From Oscillatoria nigro-viridis PCC 7112 (GTDB lineage: Bacteria; Cyanobacteriota; Cyanobacteriia; Cyanobacteriales; Microcoleaceae), in assembly GCF_000317475.1 (NCBI RefSeq), contig NC_019729.1, positions 7,041,445 to 7,105,444 on the forward strand: 64,000 nt of DNA. Reading direction: 5' to 3'. The stretch's first letter is position 1; every line of letters starts with the position of its first letter. The notes below the pieces were generated by a model. It was not told the DNA's origin. It saw only the letters and a program-made list of their open reading frames with translations, and ran no database searches. This document shows positions 26,201 to 34,291 of the stretch, piece after piece. Made by a program: the position numbers and the translations under genes.

Positions 26201-29200
26201 AAACCTTGCTCCAGCAAGCCGTCTTAGGACAGGCCAATTTTGAAACCGAGTTTCGAGTGTTGCATCCCGATGGCAGCCTCCACTTTATTAAAACCTTTGG
26301 TGTCCTCGTGCGAGATGCCCGAGGCAATCCCCAGAGCATGATTGGGGTCAACTTGGATATCAGCAGGCGCAAACAGGCTGAACTCCAACGACAGCAGTTA
26401 ATTCAAGAATTATCAGCCTTTAAACAGGCCTTGGATCAGTCTGCCATTGTGGTCATCACCGATCGCGAAGGGGTGATATCCTACGTCAACGATCGCTTCT
26501 GTGCAGTCTCTGGCTACTCCCGCGATCGACTGATCGGACAAACCCATCGCATTGTCAACTCTGGCTATCATCCCCCTGCTTTTTTCCAAGACTTGTGGGA
26601 CACCATTAACAGCAGTCAGATTTGGCGGGGTGAAATTTGCAATCGGGCAAAAAACGGTAGCCTGTACTGGGTTGCCACCACCATCGTCCCCTTTTTGGAC
26701 GAACAAGGGCGACCTTTTCAGTATCTAGCCATTCGCTTCGACATTACCGATCGCAAGTTGGCCGAAGCAACGCTTCAGCAGGAAAATACTTTCCGTCAAC
26801 AAATTGTAGAAAACATGGTACAAGGGCTGTGCGTTTTCCATCAATTTGAGGAGTTTCCCTTTGTCAGCTTCACAGTCTGGAATCAGCAAATGCAAACGAT
26901 TACGGGTTACACCTTAGAAGAAATTAACCGTCTGGGGTGGTATCAAACCTTGTACCCGAATCTAGAAGATCGAGAACAGGCGATCGCCAACTGCAGACAG
27001 ATGCAGCCGATCGCCGTGGAAAGGGAAATCCAGCGTCAAGATGGACAGCGGCGCACTATCTCCATTTCCACCTCTGTCCTATCGGGTGATGATGGACATC
27101 TCTATTCGCTGGCCCTGATCCAAGACATTACCGATCGCCAACAGACAGAGCGAGAAAATCGCCTGTTGAAAGAACGCCTCGAATTTCTTCTAGCATCCAG
27201 TCCCGCGATGATCTATAGCTGTAAGCCCTATGGCGACTATGACGCAACCTTCATGAGCAAAAATATCGAAGCCATTTTGGGCTACAAAGCAGAAGAATTT
27301 TTATCGGAATCTGGCTTCTGGGCTAACCATATTCACCCAGAAGATGCCCCTAGGGTTTTTGCACATATATCGGATCTCTTTGAACACAATACTCATCAGC
27401 ATGAATATCGATTTTTGCATCGCGATGGTCACTACGTTTGGCTACGGGATGAGCTGCGTCTGCTGCGAGATGAAGCAGGCAAGCCAATCGAGATTGTTGG
27501 CTATTTTGCCGATATTAGCGATGTCAAACAAACCGAAGAAACCCTAAAAATACAACTGGCGGCAATTGAGGCGGCGATCGACGGCATTGCGATTATCCAA
27601 GGAGATACCTACCTCTATTTGAATCAAGCCCATCTAGAATTGTTTGGCTACGAACGCCCTGAAGAAGTCTCGGGCAAATCTTGGAAACTTTTGTATTCGC
27701 AACAGGAGTTAGAACGGTTTGAGCGGGAAGTCTTTCCAGTGCTGGGGCGCGATCGCGCTTGGCAGGGAGAGGCGATCGCCCTCCGCAAAGATGGCTCTAC
27801 CTTTGCCGAAGGGCTGTCCCTCACCCTCACAGACGATGGATTATTGATTTGTGTATGCCGGGATATCAGCGATCGCAAACAGATCGAAGCCGAATTAGCA
27901 GAGAGTGAAGCTAAATTCCGGCGGCTGGTAGAAGGGGTTAATGATTTGATCTGGTCGTGTGAACCCGATGGCATACTCACTTATGTGTCACCGCAATTCA
28001 AGACGATGTTTGGCTGGGAGGAGGGTGCATGGATTGGTAAGTCGTTTATATATCTGGTGCATCCAGACGATCGCCCTTTGGTGGTTACTGGTTATCGGAA
28101 AAATATCAAATTTGGTAAAAAGTCAAGTGATTACGAGTTCCGACACCGCCACCGAGATGGTAATTATGTCTGGGTGAGAAGCAGCGCCACACCCGTTATG
28201 AATGCTGAAGGGGAATTGATTAGCATCCAGGGAATTTTATCGGATATCAGCGATCGCAAACAAGCCGAACTCGCCAGGGAAAGCAGTGAAATCCGCTTCC
28301 GCCGCGTGTTTGAGTCCAGTGTGAGCGGCATGATGTTTGCCGATTTTCAGGGGAACATTACCGATGCCAACGATCGCTTCTTACAGATGGTTGGCTACAC
28401 TAGGGAGGAACTAAATGCTGGGATGATTCATTGGGATGCCATGACCCCCCCCGAATATCTCCCCGCTGATTTTTTAGCGTTCGAGCGCCTGAGACAGGAT
28501 GGCGAGATCGAGTCCTTGGAAAAGGAATACTACCGTAAGGATGGCAGCCGGATTTCTGTCCTGCTCGGAGCCGCACTTCTTCCAGGCTCAGAGGATCAAA
28601 CTATTTGTGTATTAGTAGACATCAGCGATCGCAAACAGGCCCAGAAGGCTTTGCAAGAATCTCAGCAGTTTCTGCAAACCGTACTCGATACCATCCCGCT
28701 CTCCGTGTTTTGGAAGAATCGAGAGTCTGTTTTTTTAGGATGCAATCAGCAGTTTGCCACAACTCTAGGCTTGCAATCTACGAGCGAAAGTATAGGTAAA
28801 AGAGATTTAGATATTTGCCAGGAAGAAGTCGAGGCGAACGAGTATTGTGCGATGGATCGGCGGTTAATGGAAACGGGTGAAGCTATATTAGGGATCGAAG
28901 AAACGCTCACCCTACCCAATGGTAAACCAATATTTATCGAAACCCACAAGGCTCCCCTGCGAGACTGCTCGGGTAATGTTATTGGTCTGGTAGGCACGTT
29001 TCAGGATATCACCGATCGCAAAGAAGCCGAACTGAGATTGCAACAACAAGCAAAACAGGAGCGTTTGCTGGGAGCGATTACTAAACGGATGCGGTCATCT
29101 CTGCATCTGGACGAGATTCTCAATAGCACTGTTGAGGAAATCCATCAGATATTGCAATCAGACCGAACGCTAGTTTATCGGGTTTTTCCTGAAGGGACGG

Positions 29201-31440
29201 GGACTGCCATTGCTGAATCTGTTTCGCCAAACAGGCTTAAGCTCCTGGATATCCTCTTCCCAGAAGAGGTTTTCCCCGAAGAGAACTACGAACGCTATAT
29301 CGAAGGAAGAGTTTATGCCCTCAACGATAGCGAAGATGCAAACGAGTCAATCGTACCCTGCTTGGTTGAATTCCTCGCAGACATCCAGGTAAGAGCCAAA
29401 CTCGTAGTTCCAATTATTCAGAATCAAAGCCTCTGGGGGTTGCTGATTGTTCATCAATGCGATCGTCCGCGCCAATGGCAAGAGTGGGAAATCAATTTAC
29501 TTAAACAAATTGCTAACCAATTAGCGATCGCCATTCAGCAATCTTACCTCTACGAACAGGTACAATCAGAACTGGCTATCCGCAAGCAAACAGAAAAGGC
29601 GATCGCTTTACAACTGCAACGGCAGCGAACTTTGGGAGAAATCGCCCAGCAAATTCGCGAATCGTTGGATATTAACGAAATTTTGGCGACTGTGACACAG
29701 CAAGTCAAAGAAATCTTGCAAGGCGATCGGATCGTGGTGTTCCGGCTATTTGGCGATGGCAGAAGTCAAATTGTTGAAGAAGCTGTGTCTAGCGAGTTCC
29801 CCGCGCTCAAAGACCATCACTGGGAGGACGAACTGTGGTCGCCAGAAATCCTCAACCGGTACTGGCAGGGCAAGCCCCGCATCGTCCCCGATGTCATGAC
29901 CGATATCTGGACTGATTGCTTGGTGGAATACGCAACCGTTTGTCAAGTCCAGTCCAAAATCGTTGCACCTATCCTGCAAGAAGTCCGAAGCAGCGAAAGC
30001 CATAGATGGGTTGCCCCAGGGCAAACCAAGAAGCTCTGGGGGGTTTTAGTAGTCCACGCCTGTCGAGAACAACGAGTATGGCAAGAGTCGGAAGCGCAAC
30101 TCCTGCAACAAATTGCCAACCAGTTGGCGATCGCAATTCAACAAGCTAGCCTATTTAAGCAGTTGCAGCAAGAACTCACCGAACGGCAACAAGCCCAGCA
30201 GCAACTCACCGAGCGCAACGAACAACTGGCAGTCTCTAACGAAGAACTGGCCCGTGCTACCCGTCTCAAAGACGAATTCCTCGCCAACATGAGCCACGAA
30301 CTCCGCACTCCCCTCAACGCCATCCTCGGCATGAGCGAGGGGCTACAAGAGCAAGTCTTTGGCATCATCAACGAAGAACAAATCAAAGCTTTACAAACCA
30401 TCGAGCGGAGTAGCTCTCACTTACTAGAGTTAATCAACGACATTTTGGATGTCGCCAAAATTGAATCGGGTCAAATGGAGCTCGATTGCACCCCAGTTTC
30501 AATCAATCATCTCTGTCAATCCAGTCTGGCATTTATCAAACAACAAGCCCTGCAAAAACGCATCCAGCTAGAGATTAAAGTGCCGCTCAATCTGCCCGAC
30601 TTATTGATTGATGAACGGCGGATGCGCCAAGTCTTGATCAACCTGCTCAACAACGCTGTCAAATTCACTCCTAACGGAGGACGCATCACCCTAGAAGTTA
30701 GCAGTCAACAGCGCCGGGCAGACCCAGATTCTGCCGATTCCCCACCCCATTTTTTGGTCAAAGAGACTCTGCGAATTTCCGTCATCGATACAGGTATTGG
30801 TATTGCCCCAGAACATATCAACAAACTGTTTCAGCCCTTTATCCAAATCGATGGCGCGCTGAATCGTCAATATACAGGCACTGGCTTGGGGCTTGCCTTG
30901 GTGAAACGCATTGTGGAACTCCACGGCGGGCAGGTGTTGCTCACCAGCACTGTGGGTGTAGGAAGTTGCTTCACGATCGACCTTCCCTGCACTGGTTGTG
31001 CGCCATCCTCTGTTGACGTGGAATCCCAGACAGAACCCCGCATCGAACCCAGCGGGCCCGAACAGCAGGGAGGCTCTCCCTTAATCTTGCTGGCGGAAGA
31101 CAACGAAGCCAATATCAGTACGGTTTCGAGCTACTTGAGAGCTAAAGGCTATCGCATTCTCTTGGCTAAGGATGGAGAGGAGGCGGTCGCCCTGGCCAAG
31201 TCTGAAAATCCCAATCTAATTTTGATGGATATTCAAATGCCTGGTATGGATGGTCTAGAAGCTATGCAGCAGATTCGCTGCGACCCAAATTTAGTCGATC
31301 TGCCGATCGTTGCCCTAACTGCCTTAGCCATGACTGGCGATCGCGATCGTTGTCTTGCCGCCGGAGCCAATGATTACCTCACCAAACCCGTCAAGCTGAA
31401 GCAATTGGCAAGCACTATTCAACAACTTTTAGCTAAGTAA
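23203..31440 (+). CDS. Giant multi-sensor hybrid histidine kinase (CBS4-GAF-PAS11-GAF2-HisKA-HATPase-REC)
   Basis: This is a 2745-aa protein without membrane segments. Four CBS motifs (about 8-300), probable nucleotide sensors, lead into GAF1 (about 345-505). About eleven PAS domains follow (about 525-1940), most ending in a DISDRKQAE-type linker; PAS1 and PAS2 are near-duplicates. GAF2 (about 1955-2110) and GAF3 (about 2130-2320) precede HisKA with His2365 (SHELRTPLNA), HATPase (NLLNNAVKFT, DTGIGI, GTGLGLAL) and a receiver with Asp2676 (MDIQMPGMDG). All three GAF domains keep a Cys where bilin-binding GAFs attach chromophore: Cys441 (QCHQEML), Cys2053 (PCLVEF) and Cys2239 (DCLVEY). The next gene starts 9 bp after the stop, so it is in an operon with the two REC-kinases that follow. 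The frame is uninterrupted over 8.2 kb, which implies selection. Confidence 0.93.
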   Translation: MFMRTTALTPIELRTAIVREPLVVSPDTTVMDAIAQMSGVRSLCNTPRTADGQLDDLHLEARSSCVLVVENEQLVGVLTERDVVRLSAQQRCLENVAMREVMAHPVVTLRESAFTDLFLAINLLREHHIRHLPILDELDRLVGLVTHESLRQTSRPIDLLRLRTVAEVMTREVICAAPDSSLLTIVQLMAEHRVSSVMIVHPGGISTEPLQIPVGILTERDIVQFQALGLNLETCLAQAVMSTPIFAVRSDDSLWTVQQIVEQRSIRRLAVTGELGELLGIVTQTSLLQALSPLELYKLVQKWEEKVVRLEAEKVALLANRNVELEQQVAARTAALKAKADREQLLNTIAEQIRSSLNLSDILHTTVQEIHSLLGCDRVIIYQFQSELSGTVIAEAITDTGRSVLYREARDPCMSPEWLEPYRQGRIRVINDIYDAEMTQCHQEMLVGFDIRAKLMVPIVIEQQLRGLTIASYRAAPHSWTTDEIELLRQVSLQVAIALGQAAIQQKLQNELVKRQRIEATLIESEQRYAALAAAAPVGIFRTDAEGLCTYVNDRYFQIGGLRPGGTIGQGWQQGIHPDDRDLVIAQWEQFIQGNDSFELEYRFQRPDGTVTWVYGQCVAELDANGNRSGYIGTITDISDRKRTEVRLQESEERYASLVAAVPVGIFRADALGKCIYVNHWWCQISGLTPKTAVGEGWKQGLHPDDRDWVMAECEQSLQRNRSFQLEYRLQRPDGAVAWVYGQSVPELDADGQVVGYVGTTTDISDRKQAEQKLQQLNQQLETKVAERTQELWQVNSLQRAILDCADYSIISTDPTGIIQTFNAAAERMLGYSAREIIGKATPLLIHDANEVIDRASSLSAELGQNIPPTFEVFVAKARQAPVSEEEWSYIRKDGSRFPVSLSISTLKDVNQQIIGFLGIAKDISDRKRAELELQKLSDRLALSLKSGAIGCWDFDLVQNTIFWDERMYELYGVTKQSDSPLPYDIWANRLHPEDRTATETLLQQAVLGQANFETEFRVLHPDGSLHFIKTFGVLVRDARGNPQSMIGVNLDISRRKQAELQRQQLIQELSAFKQALDQSAIVVITDREGVISYVNDRFCAVSGYSRDRLIGQTHRIVNSGYHPPAFFQDLWDTINSSQIWRGEICNRAKNGSLYWVATTIVPFLDEQGRPFQYLAIRFDITDRKLAEATLQQENTFRQQIVENMVQGLCVFHQFEEFPFVSFTVWNQQMQTITGYTLEEINRLGWYQTLYPNLEDREQAIANCRQMQPIAVEREIQRQDGQRRTISISTSVLSGDDGHLYSLALIQDITDRQQTERENRLLKERLEFLLASSPAMIYSCKPYGDYDATFMSKNIEAILGYKAEEFLSESGFWANHIHPEDAPRVFAHISDLFEHNTHQHEYRFLHRDGHYVWLRDELRLLRDEAGKPIEIVGYFADISDVKQTEETLKIQLAAIEAAIDGIAIIQGDTYLYLNQAHLELFGYERPEEVSGKSWKLLYSQQELERFEREVFPVLGRDRAWQGEAIALRKDGSTFAEGLSLTLTDDGLLICVCRDISDRKQIEAELAESEAKFRRLVEGVNDLIWSCEPDGILTYVSPQFKTMFGWEEGAWIGKSFIYLVHPDDRPLVVTGYRKNIKFGKKSSDYEFRHRHRDGNYVWVRSSATPVMNAEGELISIQGILSDISDRKQAELARESSEIRFRRVFESSVSGMMFADFQGNITDANDRFLQMVGYTREELNAGMIHWDAMTPPEYLPADFLAFERLRQDGEIESLEKEYYRKDGSRISVLLGAALLPGSEDQTICVLVDISDRKQAQKALQESQQFLQTVLDTIPLSVFWKNRESVFLGCNQQFATTLGLQSTSESIGKRDLDICQEEVEANEYCAMDRRLMETGEAILGIEETLTLPNGKPIFIETHKAPLRDCSGNVIGLVGTFQDITDRKEAELRLQQQAKQERLLGAITKRMRSSLHLDEILNSTVEEIHQILQSDRTLVYRVFPEGTGTAIAESVSPNRLKLLDILFPEEVFPEENYERYIEGRVYALNDSEDANESIVPCLVEFLADIQVRAKLVVPIIQNQSLWGLLIVHQCDRPRQWQEWEINLLKQIANQLAIAIQQSYLYEQVQSELAIRKQTEKAIALQLQRQRTLGEIAQQIRESLDINEILATVTQQVKEILQGDRIVVFRLFGDGRSQIVEEAVSSEFPALKDHHWEDELWSPEILNRYWQGKPRIVPDVMTDIWTDCLVEYATVCQVQSKIVAPILQEVRSSESHRWVAPGQTKKLWGVLVVHACREQRVWQESEAQLLQQIANQLAIAIQQASLFKQLQQELTERQQAQQQLTERNEQLAVSNEELARATRLKDEFLANMSHELRTPLNAILGMSEGLQEQVFGIINEEQIKALQTIERSSSHLLELINDILDVAKIESGQMELDCTPVSINHLCQSSLAFIKQQALQKRIQLEIKVPLNLPDLLIDERRMRQVLINLLNNAVKFTPNGGRITLEVSSQQRRADPDSADSPPHFLVKETLRISVIDTGIGIAPEHINKLFQPFIQIDGALNRQYTGTGLGLALVKRIVELHGGQVLLTSTVGVGSCFTIDLPCTGCAPSSVDVESQTEPRIEPSGPEQQGGSPLILLAEDNEANISTVSSYLRAKGYRILLAKDGEEAVALAKSENPNLILMDIQMPGMDGLEAMQQIRCDPNLVDLPIVALTALAMTGDRDRCLAAGANDYLTKPVKLKQLASTIQQLLAK

Positions 31441-31449
31441 AGATAACCC

Positions 31450-32526
31450 GTGAACAGACCATCCGTTTTAATCATTGACGACGATCCCAATAATTTTGAT
31501 GTAATTGAAACCCTCTTGAGCGAGCAAGACTATCAATTGCATTACGCTGCCACCGGGCAAGAAGCGATCGCATCCCTCGACATATTTTATCCGGATCTTA
31601 TTTTGCTGGATGTGATGATGCCGGGAATAGATGGCATCGAAGTTTGTCGGCAAATCAAAGCCATGTCAAAATGGCAAGCCGTTCCCATCATTATGGTGAC
31701 AGCATTAAACTCAAAATCCGACCTTGCCCATTGTCTCACAGCAGGCGCTGACGACTTCATTAGTAAACCTGTAAATGCTATTGAACTACGTGCCAGAGTT
31801 CACTGTATGCTGCGTATTAAGCACCAGTATGACGACCTGCAAAGCTTACTCAAATTGCGGGAAGATATGGTTAAAATGGTAGTCCACGATTTACGCAATC
31901 CCCTGGCTGGTATGTTGCTTGGATTGGAACTGCTAAAAAGCGTAGAGTCTCCTAGAGAAAAACAACAAAGGCAACTGGAGAGAATTTACTCGTCTGCACA
32001 AGCAATCCAGCTATTAATTGATGATTTATTGCAAATTGCTTTACTAGAAGCCGGTAAAACTCGTCTCAATTACACAGAGGTTTATCTGTGCGAGCTCATA
32101 GAGTCTGCCATATCAAACTTTGAAGATATCGCTGCTAGAAAAAATCAGTCGCTCGTCGCTCAATTACCAGAAGAGACCAGTAGGAAAGTCTCGGTTGATG
32201 CCACCATGATACATCGAGCGCTGGATAATCTCCTCGCGAATGCCATTAAGTTTTCCCCACCCAATAGTCAAATCATAGTGACTGTAGAATTCCTCACATC
32301 TGGCAACGCCAAAATCCAGGTTATCGACTCTGGGCCGGGTGTTCCTGATACATTGCGGCACAAGATTTTTGAGAAATACGAGATAGGAAATCTGATGTCT
32401 GATGTCTCTCAAATAGGGTTGGGTTTAGCTTTCTGCAAAATGGTCGTTGAGGCACATGGGGGGGAAATTTGTGTGAGAAGCAACCAACCAAAAGGTGCCA
32501 TTTTTGAAATCACTTTGGCCGCATAG
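31450..32526 (+). CDS. REC-HisKA-HATPase kinase, copy 1
   Basis: This is a 358-aa soluble protein with GTG start (NRPSVLIIDDDPNNFDVIE), 9 bp after the giant kinase. The receiver has Asp54 (LLDVMMPGIDGIE) and Lys of ISKP. HisKA is of the VVHDLRNPLAG type with His146, and the ATPase has DNLLANAIKFS, DSGPGV and IGLGLAF. Its natural phosphodonor is probably the receiver or HisKA of the giant kinase, judging from the operon; this is inference. Its receiver is almost the same DNA sequence as that of the next gene. Confidence 0.92.
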   Translation: MNRPSVLIIDDDPNNFDVIETLLSEQDYQLHYAATGQEAIASLDIFYPDLILLDVMMPGIDGIEVCRQIKAMSKWQAVPIIMVTALNSKSDLAHCLTAGADDFISKPVNAIELRARVHCMLRIKHQYDDLQSLLKLREDMVKMVVHDLRNPLAGMLLGLELLKSVESPREKQQRQLERIYSSAQAIQLLIDDLLQIALLEAGKTRLNYTEVYLCELIESAISNFEDIAARKNQSLVAQLPEETSRKVSVDATMIHRALDNLLANAIKFSPPNSQIIVTVEFLTSGNAKIQVIDSGPGVPDTLRHKIFEKYEIGNLMSDVSQIGLGLAFCKMVVEAHGGEICVRSNQPKGAIFEITLAA

Positions 32527-32583
32527 CTGACGAGTATCACATCAAATTATATTTTTTTTTACATTATTGAAAGAGTGGCAATT

Positions 32584-33717
32584 ATGTCTCAATTTTCTAT
32601 CTTAATTGTTGATGATGAGCCGGATAACTTTGATGTGATAGAAATTCTGTTATCAGAGCAGGATTATCAATTGCATTATGCTGCCAGCGGGCAAGAAGCG
32701 ATCGCATCCCTCGACATATTCGATCCGGATCTTATTTTGCTGGATGTGATGATGCCGGGAATAGACGGCATCGAGATTTGTCGGCAAATCAAAGCCATAT
32801 CAAAATGGCAAGCCGTTCCCATCATTATGGTGACAGCATTAAACTCAAAATCCGACCTTGCGTATTGTCTAACTGCCGGAGCAGACGACTTCATCGGTAA
32901 ACCTGTAAATGCTATTGAACTGCGTGCTCGCGTGCATTCAATGCTCAGAATCAAGCAACAGTACGATCGTATCCAGAACTCATACCACATCCAAGAAAAT
33001 ACCATCAATCTCTTGGAAAGCACCCTCAATGAGCTGCGTGGCAACTTAGCTTCTACTCTATCCCACGAACTGAATACGCCCCTCAATGGCATCTTAGGTA
33101 CGATCGGGTGGCTCAAGGACGAGATCGAAAACATGGAGATCGCCCAAACCCGTGAGATGTTAGGCTGGGCACATGATTCTGCCCGTCGCCTAGAAAAATT
33201 AACGAAAAAATTCCTGATTTATTTAGGATTAGAACTATCGGCAAGTCAACAGCACAAGATTGAATCTGCCCAAACTAAATTTTCAGCTTCCGCCATTGAA
33301 ACCGAGTTGAAATATCAGGCTCAGAAGGCCAACCGTAGCAACGATCTGTTGTTAACTCTTGAGGAAGCGGAGATCGCTCTATCAGAGCGATATCTATCAA
33401 CGCTGCTCCATGAATTAATTGATAATGCACTGAAATTTTCCTCACCAGAGACAACCATTAAAGTTAGCAGTCAAGTCATAGGGGAGATGCTGCATTTATC
33501 TGTACATGACTCGGGGCGGGGCATGACAAAAGAGCAAATTGCTAAAATTGGTGCATTCATGCAGTTTGAGCGCAAGAGGTATGAGCAACAGGGCACCGGT
33601 ATCGGCTTAAAAATTGTCACGAAAATTGTCGAACTAGCAGGAGGAAAGTTTTCAATTACCAGTATCTATAAAAAGGAAACAACTGTACACGTCACTCTGC
33701 CGATTGTCCGCAATTAG
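32584..33717 (+). CDS. REC-HisKA-HATPase kinase, copy 2
   Basis: This is a 377-aa protein started at ATG 32584, which has GAAAGAG 8 nt upstream; a GTG at 32575 is an alternative. The receiver has Asp54 and is nearly identical to that of the preceding gene at DNA level over about 160 bp. The kinase part is different: TLSHELNTPLNG with His161, DNALKFS, DSGRGM and GTGIGLKI. So receivers are shared while kinases diverge, which suggests receiver duplication or gene conversion. Third gene of the probable signalling operon. Confidence 0.92.
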   Translation: MSQFSILIVDDEPDNFDVIEILLSEQDYQLHYAASGQEAIASLDIFDPDLILLDVMMPGIDGIEICRQIKAISKWQAVPIIMVTALNSKSDLAYCLTAGADDFIGKPVNAIELRARVHSMLRIKQQYDRIQNSYHIQENTINLLESTLNELRGNLASTLSHELNTPLNGILGTIGWLKDEIENMEIAQTREMLGWAHDSARRLEKLTKKFLIYLGLELSASQQHKIESAQTKFSASAIETELKYQAQKANRSNDLLLTLEEAEIALSERYLSTLLHELIDNALKFSSPETTIKVSSQVIGEMLHLSVHDSGRGMTKEQIAKIGAFMQFERKRYEQQGTGIGLKIVTKIVELAGGKFSITSIYKKETTVHVTLPIVRN

Positions 33718-33778
33718 CATGAGTTTTTATATCAAGTCCTGTGGCATATTTATGGAGATTGAGAAGGAATAAATTTAC

Positions 33779-33943
33779 TTTGCCTGGGAATGGCAACACA
33801 TCAAAAAAGATGAACTAGCAGGACAAATATTTGACTCCGAATTAGAGCTTGCTTCTGCGGTAATTCATGGGGTAGAAGGTAAAGAAAAAACCGTACACAA
33901 CCTTACACAACCTATTAAATTTAACTCGAATCAGCCTACTTAA
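33779..33943 (+). pseudogene. C-terminal remnant, probably of a transposase
   Basis: The frame reads FAWEWQHIKKDELAGQIF, then DSELELASAVIHGV, and ends in IKFNSNQPT before TAA. The pattern (D)ELAG..F.SE.ELA.AV..G...IKFN resembles C-termini of cyanobacterial transposases as far as I remember them. No start codon or N-terminal part is nearby. Confidence 0.4.
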
Positions 33944-34009
33944 TCTTTTGTTACATACTGGTGAATTTTTCCCCAGACTTACTTAGTTCTCGTGCAAGCT
34001 ACAATTGCA

Positions 34010-34190
34010 GACTCCGGCCCGATCGCACTCCATCTGCACCCGCTAGCGCTAAAACCCCGCCAATCGGGCCCGGAGTGCGACAGAATCGGGATTTGCGGGT
34101 TCGCGCAGTACGATCCTCTTCGTTGGCGTAGCCCCCGTAGGGGCGGGCTTTCCTTCGGATCGCGAAAGCTAACGCTAACGGGCGCTTCGC
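34010..34190. repeat. Palindromic dispersed repeats
   Basis: ACTCCGGCCCGATCGCACTCC-like and CGGGCCCGGAGTGCG arms face each other. The GGCGTAGCCCCCGTAGGGGC palindrome and GCGAAAGCTAACGCTAAC follow, a type of repeat frequent between cyanobacterial genes. Confidence 0.65.
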
Positions 34191-34291
34191 CATTTGAGAT
34201 TTTAGATTTGAGATTTTAGGTTTGCAATGACTGATGACTATCGGGGTAATGTAAAAATCAAAGCATAGCCCTTTTATTTGCCACTCCCCTC

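Larger units (their letters stand above)
33718..34291. other. Intergenic region with transposase remnant and palindromes
   Basis: It holds a remnant reading frame (33779-33943) and palindromic repeat DNA (34010-34190), followed by short GATTTTAGATTTGA heptamers before the GTPase gene. Confidence 0.6.
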
